A stretch of 8,360 nt of DNA, from positions 1 to 8,360 of the forward strand of contig JAKBCE010000101.1 in assembly GCA_021808195.1 (NCBI GenBank), given 5' to 3'. The position numbers and the translations under genes were made by a program. The notes beneath the pieces were generated by a model. The model was not told the DNA's origin and made no database searches. It saw nothing but the letters and a program-made list of their open reading frames with translations. The stretch's first letter is position 1; every line of letters starts with the position of its first letter. Of the stretch, positions 1-6,491 are shown one piece after another. The DNA comes from Pseudomonadota bacterium. Its GTDB lineage: Bacteria > Pseudomonadota > Gammaproteobacteria > Steroidobacterales > Steroidobacteraceae.

Positions 1-503
1 TGGCTGCGCTCGCCGATCTGGACTTCAATGCCGCCGGCGCGCACGCCTACGAGCAGGCTTTTGGCGTCATCCGGCGGCTGAAATTGCCGATGGGAGCCAC
101 CGAGCAGCTGTTTCGCCGCATGGTGTTCAACGTCGTCGCCCGCAACCAGGACGACCACGTGAAAAACATCGCGTTCCTGATGAACCCCCAGGGAGAGTGG
201 TCACTCGCGCCGGCCTTCGACGTGACGTATGCCTACAACCCCGCGGGGCATTGGACCGGCTCACACCAGATGACGATCAATGGCAAACGGGACGGATTCA
301 CCCTGGAGGACTTCCGCGCGTGCGCCGCGACGGCGGGCCTGAAGCGTGGACGCGCCGAAACCCTGCTCGATGAGGTTCGCACGGCCGTGCAGCGCTGGCC
401 GACGTATGCAGAGCAGGCGGGCGTATGGCCCCGGCAGCGGGATCAGATCCGCGCGGCGCTGCGGCTCGAGTTTCCGCGCAACGACTCCGCCACTCGATCC
501 TGA
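1..503 (+). CDS. HipA-family serine/threonine kinase toxin, C-terminal fragment (5' end outside window)
   Basis: The reading frame is open from base 3 and gives 166 residues before TGA at 501-503. The start lies to the left, so the TTG at 84 should not be taken as the true start. The fragment shows the HipA kinase C-terminal core. There is a DDHVKN motif (Asp codon 150-152), matching the catalytic-loop DGHAKN of E. coli HipA. About 20 residues later comes LAPAFDV (Asp codon 219-221), matching the metal-binding YD/FD motif. Both key aspartates and the Lys/Asn are present, so this part looks catalytically intact. HipA proteins are usually about 400-440 residues, so roughly 40% is visible. Known HipA kinases phosphorylate cytoplasmic targets such as glutamyl-tRNA synthetase and are neutralised by a DNA-binding HipB antitoxin normally encoded just upstream, which would be outside the window. 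The family call is firm; toxin activity and the target are inference. Confidence 0.9.
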   Translation, partial: AALADLDFNAAGAHAYEQAFGVIRRLKLPMGATEQLFRRMVFNVVARNQDDHVKNIAFLMNPQGEWSLAPAFDVTYAYNPAGHWTGSHQMTINGKRDGFTLEDFRACAATAGLKRGRAETLLDEVRTAVQRWPTYAEQAGVWPRQRDQIRAALRLEFPRNDSATRS

Positions 504-520
504 TCGGCGGTGTTCGCAGC

Positions 521-3500
521 TTACGTCCCGAACAGCCGCTGCGCCTCGGCCGGACGACCGAAGAGATAGCCCTGGTAGCGGCTGCAGCCACACTCGCGCA
601 GCACCTCGAGCTGCGCCTGTGTCTCGACGCCCTCGGCGATCACATCGAGACCGAGATGGCGGGCAATGGCGATGATGGTCGCGACGATCGCCCGGTCGTT
701 CGGGTCCGTCACGATGTCGCGCACGAACGTCTGATCGATCTTCAGCTGATCGAGCGGCAGCTGCTTCAAGTACTGCAGTGATGAGTACCCGGTGCCGAAA
801 TCATCGAGCGAGAACTGCACGCCTTCCTCCTTCAGCCGCCGCATGGTCATGACGGTCTTCTGCACGTCCCCCTGCAGCATCGTCTCAGTGAGTTCGAGTT
901 TCAGCCGCCGCGCCTCGATGCCGTGGCGGCCAATGGCGCGGCGCACCTGCTCGGCGAACTGCGGCTGCTGGAACTGCAGCGGACTGACGTTGACCGCGAG
1001 CGTCAGCTCCCGGGTGGCCGGCGCGTCACGCCAGGCCGCCAGCTGCGCGCACGCGGTGTCGATCACCCACTCGCCGATCGGCAGGATCATCTGCGTCTCC
1101 TCGGCGAGTCCGATGTACTCCCCCGGCGGCACCAGACCGCGCACCGGATGGTTCCAGCGCAGCAGCGCTTCGGCACCAATGCGCCGCCCGGTCGCATCGA
1201 CCTGCGGCTGGTAGTGCAGCAGGAACTGTCCGGCACCGACCGCCTTGCGTAGCTCGCCCTCGAGCGCGGCACGGGAACTGACCATCTGCTGCATGTGCGG
1301 ATCGAAGAAGCGCAACGTGTTGCGTCCCGCCGCCTTGGCCTGATTCAGCGCGATATCGGCCTGCTGGATCAGATCGTGTGCGCCCATCTGCTGCCCGGGC
1401 AGCAGCGTCGCACCGACACTGCAGCTGACGTGCACCTGATCACCCAGGGGGCCCTGCGCCGAGCCCAGCATGCGCATGATCTTCAGGCCGAACGATTCGG
1501 CGTGCGCCGCCGCCGCCCAGGGTTGCGGCCCGAGATCCTCCAGCAGCACCATGAACTCGTCCCCGCCCATGCGCGCCACCGTATCGCCGTCGCGCACTTC
1601 CCCGGCGAGGCGGGCGGCCACTTGCTGTAGCAGAGCATCCCCTGAGGCATGACCCAGCGTTTCGTTGATGCTCTTGAAGTTGTCCAGTCCGAACAGCAGC
1701 AGCGCCCCGTGCCGCCCGGCCCGCACGCAGGCGGAGATCGCCTGACGGAGCCGGTCCTGCAGCAGCTCGCGGTTCGGCAGACGGGTCAGTTGATCGAAGA
1801 AGGCCAGCTGACGGATCCGATCCTCGAACTGCTTGCGTTCGGTGAAGTCCAGCATGCAGGCCACGGTGAGCGGACCGTCTTCGAGGACGATCCGCCGTGC
1901 GCTGACGAACAACGGGAACTCGCTGCCGTCGCGACGCAACCCGACAGTCTCATATTCGGCGGGCGCGTCACGGCCGGAGCGGCGCCGCTCAATGATTTCG
2001 CGCACCGCGGAGCGCGCCCGCGGCGCGATGCGATCGAGGTACGGGGTGTCGAGCACTTCCGCGGCACTGCGGTAGCGGAACATCTCCGCGTAGCGGGCAT
2101 TGACATCGATCGTCGTACCGTCCCGGCTGAAGGAGATGCCGACGGGCGACTGCTCGATCAGCGTGCGCAGTCGGATTTCGCTCTCGCGCAGGCGCGTCTC
2201 GGCGTGCTTGCGCGCGGTGATGTCGCGCGAGGAATTGAACAGCACCGACGTGTCGCCGAGGCGCATCGCTACGGAGCTGACTTCGACCTCGATGACCGAG
2301 CCGTCGCGGCGCCGGTGCCGGGTCTCGAGCACCGTGCGGCGCGGTTCACCGAAGCGGTCATGCAGGATCGCCACGAGCTGCTCGGGCGTGAACAGCGCAT
2401 CCCACTGCGACACGTGCATGCCGATCACCTGCTCGCGCGGATAGCCGAGCATCTCGCAGAACGAGTCGCTCGCCTCGATCACGTGCCCTGCGGGCGTGAG
2501 GATGTGCACGCCGTCGCTCGAATTGCGCAGCAAGGCAAGATTCTTGTCGCTCTCGCGGAGCAAGGCCGCTTCCATGCGCCTGCGCTCGGTGACATCGATC
2601 AGACACGCGATCAGTGTCGCCACCCGTCCGCCGGCATCCCGCTGCACCGTCACGGAGCAGTCCGTGACATGCGGCTCACCGTGCTTGTCGCGCAGGATCC
2701 ACTCCAGGCGCTGCTCCTCGAGCGTCCCGGCGCGCAGCGCCGCGAACCGCTCGGACGTCTGCGGCGGCTGGGTCGCCTCGCTCAACTCCCCGACCGTCTT
2801 GCCGATCAGCTCGCGCGGCTCGTAACCGCTCAGCGCGCAGGCCACGGCGTTTGCCTGCACGATGCGACCACTCGGCGCGTCGAGCGCCACCATCGCCGCC
2901 GGGGCACGCTCGAACAGCACCCGGAAGCGCTGCTCGGACAGTCGCAGCGCATGCTGCGTCTCCCACATGACCGCCGCACTCATCGCCGCAACCACCAGCA
3001 GGAACCCGAGCGGGCCGGGCTCGAAGCCGTGCACGACCTCCAGGCGCACCAGCAGCCCGAAGACCGCCAGCGGCACGAAACACCCCTGGGCGATCAGCAG
3101 CCACCGCGCGCCGGGCTCGCGGGTGCGGCGGTAGTGCCCCCACAGCGCCCAGATCGCATAAATCATCACCCCGTAGAGCAGCAGCACCCCGACGAATGTC
3201 GGCAGTCCGCTCTGGCCGACACCACGCGTGACGGTCTCGCCCCAGGGCAAGCTGAGCCGGGTGAGCCCGCTGAAGCGCCGATACTGGATGCCGTACGGCA
3301 ACACTTCGTTGGCGACGATCAACGCCACGCAGCCGGCCGCATAGGCGCCGAGCAGCGCGCGAGATCGCCGCCCATGATGTCCGACGTAGAGCGCGATGAA
3401 CGCTGCGACGCAGCCCGTCGCCACGATGATGCAGTCGATGTTGAGTTTCAGGGCGCGCAGGAACTGCGCGCTATTCGCAGCCTGCATACTCTGGGCGCTG

Positions 3501-3661
3501 AAAATCGCCGCGAGCGCGGCGAACAGGCCCAAGCCCGCGAACGCCACCAGTGCCGAGCGGTCCGTCCGGCGCGCCGCCGCAGCGGCCAGAACGTGCAGCA
3601 TCGCGCAGACGATCGCGCCTGCCAGAAAATACAGCGTCGGTACGACGAGCGCGATCACCAC
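521..3661 (-). CDS. 7-TM sensor, triple-PAS, GGDEF-EAL cyclic-di-GMP protein (probable phosphodiesterase)
   Basis: This is a 1046-residue inner-membrane protein of c-di-GMP signalling. About seven hydrophobic segments occupy residues 2-30, 37-59, 75-94, 102-121, 151-174, 188-210 and 218-235, followed by three PAS domains (about 242-360, 370-487, 493-612), GGDEF (about 620-785) and EAL (about 798-1040). The EAL domain keeps EALLRW (831-836), NVSPLQ, ELTET, DDFGTGYSSL, LKID and AEGVET, so it should hydrolyse c-di-GMP. The GGDEF domain has the GGDEF motif (699-703), an RxxD inhibitory site (R690-D693), Asn666 and Asp675. However, the first metal-ligand Asp (PleD D327 position) is Gly658, codon 1688-1690. 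Cyclase activity is therefore doubtful, and the domain may instead bind GTP and regulate the EAL domain. The start is GTG at 3661 (a second GTG lies at 3658), behind a weak GGGA 9 bases upstream; an in-frame TGA lies further upstream. The ligand is unknown. Confidence 0.95.
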   Translation of the reverse strand: MVIALVVPTLYFLAGAIVCAMLHVLAAAAARRTDRSALVAFAGLGLFAALAAIFSAQSMQAANSAQFLRALKLNIDCIIVATGCVAAFIALYVGHHGRRSRALLGAYAAGCVALIVANEVLPYGIQYRRFSGLTRLSLPWGETVTRGVGQSGLPTFVGVLLLYGVMIYAIWALWGHYRRTREPGARWLLIAQGCFVPLAVFGLLVRLEVVHGFEPGPLGFLLVVAAMSAAVMWETQHALRLSEQRFRVLFERAPAAMVALDAPSGRIVQANAVACALSGYEPRELIGKTVGELSEATQPPQTSERFAALRAGTLEEQRLEWILRDKHGEPHVTDCSVTVQRDAGGRVATLIACLIDVTERRRMEAALLRESDKNLALLRNSSDGVHILTPAGHVIEASDSFCEMLGYPREQVIGMHVSQWDALFTPEQLVAILHDRFGEPRRTVLETRHRRRDGSVIEVEVSSVAMRLGDTSVLFNSSRDITARKHAETRLRESEIRLRTLIEQSPVGISFSRDGTTIDVNARYAEMFRYRSAAEVLDTPYLDRIAPRARSAVREIIERRRSGRDAPAEYETVGLRRDGSEFPLFVSARRIVLEDGPLTVACMLDFTERKQFEDRIRQLAFFDQLTRLPNRELLQDRLRQAISACVRAGRHGALLLFGLDNFKSINETLGHASGDALLQQVAARLAGEVRDGDTVARMGGDEFMVLLEDLGPQPWAAAAHAESFGLKIMRMLGSAQGPLGDQVHVSCSVGATLLPGQQMGAHDLIQQADIALNQAKAAGRNTLRFFDPHMQQMVSSRAALEGELRKAVGAGQFLLHYQPQVDATGRRIGAEALLRWNHPVRGLVPPGEYIGLAEETQMILPIGEWVIDTACAQLAAWRDAPATRELTLAVNVSPLQFQQPQFAEQVRRAIGRHGIEARRLKLELTETMLQGDVQKTVMTMRRLKEEGVQFSLDDFGTGYSSLQYLKQLPLDQLKIDQTFVRDIVTDPNDRAIVATIIAIARHLGLDVIAEGVETQAQLEVLRECGCSRYQGYLFGRPAEAQRLFGT

Positions 3662-3838
3662 GGCATCATTTCCCGGCTCGCATCAGCCTCAGCCGCGAAC
3701 GATGATCCGGTCCGGTGTGCGCCTCGGGTGTGTCCCAAGTCACAGGATGCGACATCGGCGCCCGTCAGCACGCCAGTTTCCCGCGCCGCACTGTGCCGCT
3801 TGAGGGACCGAAGACCGGGAGGCGCAGGCCGCCCGGAC
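3662..3838. other. Intergenic leader of the c-di-GMP gene; no gene seen
   Basis: Together with the stem-loop beside it, this stretch separates the GH3 gene from the GGDEF-EAL gene, both on the minus strand. It should hold the promoter of the GGDEF-EAL gene. I could not find a convincing -35/-10 pair or an operator palindrome. The only element I would name is a weak ribosome-binding sequence, GGGA, reading on the minus strand just before the GTG start. Confidence 0.5.
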
Positions 3839-3871
3839 CCTGCCGGGGCCGCATATCGCGGCCCCGGCAGG
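3839..3871 (-). terminator. Strong stem-loop after the GH3 gene, probable terminator
   Basis: A perfect inverted repeat has 14-base arms (CCTGCCGGGGCCGC and its complement) around a 5-base ATATC loop. It begins about 20 bases past the GH3 stop codon in the direction of transcription. The stem is almost all G-C. No T-run follows on the minus strand, so it is not a textbook intrinsic terminator. It could stop transcription, act with Rho, or protect the 3' end of the GH3 mRNA. Some read-through into the GGDEF-EAL gene is possible. Confidence 0.6.
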
Positions 3872-3891
3872 CGGGAAGCGCCCCGGGGGGA

Positions 3892-6153
3892 TCAGGGCGC
3901 GCGGAGCGGGACCGCCGCGCTGCGGTAGCCGACCGGCCAGCGGGCCGAGTGCTGCCAGGCGGGCAGGCGGATACGGACCGTCTGCACCCGATGCTCGGCA
4001 GAATCCCCGAGCGACAGCTCGAACGATCCGGCCGTACGGACCCAGCGCTGGGACTTCGTGTGGAACTCTGCGAGCAGCCGCGGATCGACGGTCACCGTGA
4101 GCGTGCGCTCGGCCCCGGGGGCGAGGCGCACCTTGCGCCAGCCGGCGAGCCGGCGCGGCACCGAACCGTCGGCCGGCGCGACATACACCTGCGGCACTGC
4201 GGCCCCCACGCGCCCGCCGATGTTGCGCACCGTGAAGTGCACCACCAGACGGCCGTGCACGAGCGACGCCTGCAGCCCCTGGTAGGCAAAGCGCGTGTAC
4301 GACAGCCCGAACCCGAACGGGAACAGCGGCTTGCGGTGCTTCAGCGCATACCAGCGGTAACCCACCGCCGCGCCCTGGCGGCCGTAGTCGATGCTGAACG
4401 GCTTGCCCGGCGGCAGGCCCGCGCCCGGCAGCTGCGGGAAGGCAAGCTCGGCGGTCGAAGCCGGGAAGCTCACCGGCAGGTGACCGGAAGGATCGACCGC
4501 GCCAAACAGCACCCGGGCGATCGACGTGCCGCCGCCGGTGCCGGGGAACCAGGTCTCGAGCACGCCTTCGACCTGCCCGAGCCACGGCATCAGCACCGGT
4601 CCGCCGCTCTCGATCACCACCACGGTGTGGGGATTGGCGCGGGCCACGGCCGCCACCAGCCGGTTCTGCGTACGCAGGTTCAGCGGCACGTCGATGCTCT
4701 CCGCCGCCCACTGCGTCACGAACACCACGACCCGGTTGGCCCACTTCGCGATCTGCACTGCATGGGTGAGGTTGCGCCCCGAGGCGTAGCGGAAGCGCGC
4801 CTGCGGTGCCTCCCCCATCATCGCGCCGAGCGGAGCCGAAGGCAGATAGACCTCCGGGCCGGGGAAGTCCTTCGGTCCGAGCCCGCGCACGGCGCTGCCG
4901 CCGACCGGGAAGACGGTGGACGAACCGCCACCGTCGATCACGCCGCGGTCGGCGTAGCCGCCGATGACCGCGATCCGGTGCACCGTGCTCGCGAGCGGCA
5001 GCACCGCCCCGGCATTCTTCAGCAGCACGATGCCCTGCTCTTCGTCGGCCTGGGCCACCGCCTTGTCGGCCGCGAAGTTGATGTGCGAGCGGCGCTCGAT
5101 GGGGTGATCGACCACCCCGACGGCGAACATCGAGCGCAGGATGCGCAGGTCCATCTCATCGAGCACCCGCTCGGGCACCCGGCCGTCCTTCACGGCCTGC
5201 GCGAGCGCCGCTCCATAGTACGGACGGTGATCGAACACACTGGAGGCCGAGTCCTGATCGAGCCCCGCGAGCGCCGAGCGCACCGTGCTGTGCGTGGCGC
5301 CCCAGTCGCTCATGACGTAGCCGCGGAAACCCCAGTCGCCGTCGAGCACGTGGCGCAGCAGCCAGGAGTTCTCGCAGTTGTAATGCCCGCGCGTGCGGTT
5401 GTAGGCGCACATCAGCGCCCCGGGATGGCCGCGCTCGATGGCGAGCTCGAAGCCGAGCAGGTCCGACTCGCGCGCCGCAGCGCGCCCGATACGCGCGTCG
5501 TACACCATACGGCCGGTTTCCTGGTCGTTCATGGCGAAGTGCTTCAGCACCGCGATCACGTGCTGGGACTGAATGCCGCGGATCTCCGCGCCGGCGATCA
5601 CCCCGGTGAGCAGCGGATCCTCGCTCACGTACTCGAAATCCCGTCCGCCGCGCACTTCGCGGACCAGGTCCGCGCCCGGCCCGAGCAGCACGTTGAACCC
5701 CGAGGCGCGCGCCTCGGCGCCGATCATCGCCCCGCCGCGCTCGGCGAGTTGCGGGTTCCAGGTCGCTGCGGTCGCAAGCCCCGAGGGCAGCGAGGTGCGC
5801 TCCCGGAACACGTCGCTCGAGGCACGCTGGGTCGCCACACCGAGTCCGGCATCGCTCTCCCACTGCGGCGGGATTCCGAGCCGCGGCACACCCGGCACGT
5901 AGCCCGCCGAGCCCATGCGCACGGCGCGCGGCGGCACGTAGTGGGTGCCCGGCATGACCGAGCCGAAATAGCCGTACACCAGGCTCAACTTCTCGCGCTG
6001 CGTCATGGCCCGCACCGCAAGCGCAGCGCGCTCATCGGGCGAGAGCCTCGGGTTCAGCCACGGCCGTGCGTCACCCGCCCACGCTCCGTGCGCGCCGAGC
6101 ACGCCCAGCAGCAGCGCTGCGGGCGCAAAGGATCCCCTGATTCGATGCATCAC
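3892..6153 (-). CDS. Exported glycoside hydrolase family 3 enzyme, probable beta-glucosidase
   Basis: This 753-residue protein, close to the length of E. coli BglX, removes terminal non-reducing sugars from beta-glycosides by a retaining mechanism. A Sec signal peptide covers residues 1-26 (hydrophobic PAALLLGVLGAHGAWA, cleavage likely after AWA), placing the enzyme in the periplasm. No lipobox cysteine is seen. The N-terminal (beta/alpha)8 domain has WESDAGLG (about 98-105), KHFAMNDQE (204-212) and the nucleophile loop VMSDWG with Asp283 (codon 5305-5307). The alpha/beta sandwich domain holds QWAAESID, where Glu485 is the likely acid/base. A fibronectin-III-like domain closes the protein (about 650-720, PQVYV then LAGWRKVRLAPGE-like). 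The start is GTG at 6153 or ATG at 6150; a GGAG lies 8 and 11 bases upstream respectively. It is divergent from the sugar symporter, with a LacI-type palindrome between them. Beta-glucosidase is the best guess; beta-xylosidase or exo-glucanase activity cannot be excluded. Confidence 0.93.
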   Translation of the reverse strand: MMHRIRGSFAPAALLLGVLGAHGAWAGDARPWLNPRLSPDERAALAVRAMTQREKLSLVYGYFGSVMPGTHYVPPRAVRMGSAGYVPGVPRLGIPPQWESDAGLGVATQRASSDVFRERTSLPSGLATAATWNPQLAERGGAMIGAEARASGFNVLLGPGADLVREVRGGRDFEYVSEDPLLTGVIAGAEIRGIQSQHVIAVLKHFAMNDQETGRMVYDARIGRAAARESDLLGFELAIERGHPGALMCAYNRTRGHYNCENSWLLRHVLDGDWGFRGYVMSDWGATHSTVRSALAGLDQDSASSVFDHRPYYGAALAQAVKDGRVPERVLDEMDLRILRSMFAVGVVDHPIERRSHINFAADKAVAQADEEQGIVLLKNAGAVLPLASTVHRIAVIGGYADRGVIDGGGSSTVFPVGGSAVRGLGPKDFPGPEVYLPSAPLGAMMGEAPQARFRYASGRNLTHAVQIAKWANRVVVFVTQWAAESIDVPLNLRTQNRLVAAVARANPHTVVVIESGGPVLMPWLGQVEGVLETWFPGTGGGTSIARVLFGAVDPSGHLPVSFPASTAELAFPQLPGAGLPPGKPFSIDYGRQGAAVGYRWYALKHRKPLFPFGFGLSYTRFAYQGLQASLVHGRLVVHFTVRNIGGRVGAAVPQVYVAPADGSVPRRLAGWRKVRLAPGAERTLTVTVDPRLLAEFHTKSQRWVRTAGSFELSLGDSAEHRVQTVRIRLPAWQHSARWPVGYRSAAVPLRAP

Positions 6154-6161
6154 TGTTTGAA

Positions 6162-6165
6162 CTCC
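6162..6165 (-). promoter_or_regulatory. Ribosome-binding site of the GH3 gene within a palindrome
   Basis: On the minus strand GGAG lies 8 bases before GTG 6153 and 11 before ATG 6150. The motif belongs to the self-complementary octamer CTCCGGAG (6162-6169). Spacing slightly favours the GTG start; the signal peptide is the same either way. Confidence 0.6.
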
Positions 6166-6198
6166 GGAGGACCCCGGCGCTCGGGACCTCGATCGATT

Positions 6199-6221
6199 CG
6201 AGCGGCGCAGCGCGCCGCTCG
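6199..6221 (-). other. Perfect hairpin in the 5' leader of the GH3 gene
   Basis: The arms CGAGCGGCGC and GCGCCGCTCG are perfect 10-base complements around a 3-base loop. The hairpin lies about 45-70 bases upstream of the GH3 start, between the operator and the start codon, so it would probably be transcribed in the GH3 leader. It could be an mRNA-stabilising element, an attenuator or a protein site. GC-rich DNA yields such repeats fairly often, so function is uncertain. Confidence 0.5.
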
Positions 6222-6334
6222 CGGATTCCCCCGATGCCTACGCCGCCGGCGCTCCCCGCACCCTGCGGCCGGTCGGGCGGCGCGCTCCGCAGGAACTCTC
6301 GGGTGCCGGGCGACACAGCGCGACCGGGCTCGTA

Positions 6335-6348
6335 TGGAAACGTTTCCA
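6335..6348. promoter_or_regulatory. LacI-family operator palindrome
   Basis: The 14-base perfect palindrome TGGAAACGTTTCCA has the central CG and the A/T-flanked half-sites typical of operators for LacI-family sugar regulators, and resembles catabolite-type operators. It lies 182 bases from the GH3 start and 144 from the symporter start, so one site could control both divergent genes. No LacI gene is in the window; the regulator is probably encoded nearby. That the site is bound is inference. Confidence 0.75.
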
Positions 6349-6478
6349 ACCCAAATCGAGTATCCTGCACGGCGCCGGTGCTGTCAATCGGCGAGTGCGT
6401 TGCGTGGCCGCGCACTCGACAACCGAACGGTGGATGTTATTCACTGCGCGGATCGCGCGCCGCATCGGCGCGCACCGC

Positions 6479-6482
6479 GAGG
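6479..6482 (+). promoter_or_regulatory. Ribosome-binding site that fixes the symporter start
   Basis: GAGG lies 9 bases before TTG 6492 and only 3 before TTG 6486, so it supports the former as the start. The frame stays open back to 6234, but that extension runs through the operator and encodes a non-membrane, Arg/Pro-rich stretch unlike the family. Confidence 0.55.
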
Positions 6483-6491
6483 TCGTTGGCG

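Larger units (their letters stand above)
6154..6491. promoter_or_regulatory. Divergent regulatory region between the GH3 and symporter genes
   Basis: This 338-base stretch holds the control elements for two divergent genes: a LacI-type palindrome (6335-6348), a leader hairpin for the GH3 transcript (6199-6221) and the two ribosome-binding sites. The segment around 6330-6370 is noticeably richer in A/T than the rest of the window, which suits a promoter. TATCCT at 6361-6366 resembles a -10 box for the symporter, but no good -35 lies at the right distance. I therefore do not assign exact promoters. Confidence 0.65.

Noticed and set aside
3655..3669. Tiny four-codon frame (MMPW) overlapping the GTG start of the c-di-GMP gene
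   Set aside because: Its ATG is only one base from the GGGA motif, too close for use as a ribosome-binding site. It is probably chance.
1649..3928. Open frame of 759 codons on the plus strand
   Set aside because: It lies opposite the clear 7-TM/PAS/GGDEF-EAL gene. Its product is rich in Arg, His, Gln and Pro with no recognisable domain, as expected for the antisense of a GC-rich gene.
6361..6366. TATCCT as a -10 promoter box
   Set aside because: No acceptable -35 hexamer lies 16-18 bases upstream, so I mention it only within the regulatory region.
6234..6491. N-terminal extension of the symporter frame
   Set aside because: This part is Arg/Pro/Ser-rich, has no similarity to the family start and runs through the LacI-type palindrome, so I place the start at 6492.
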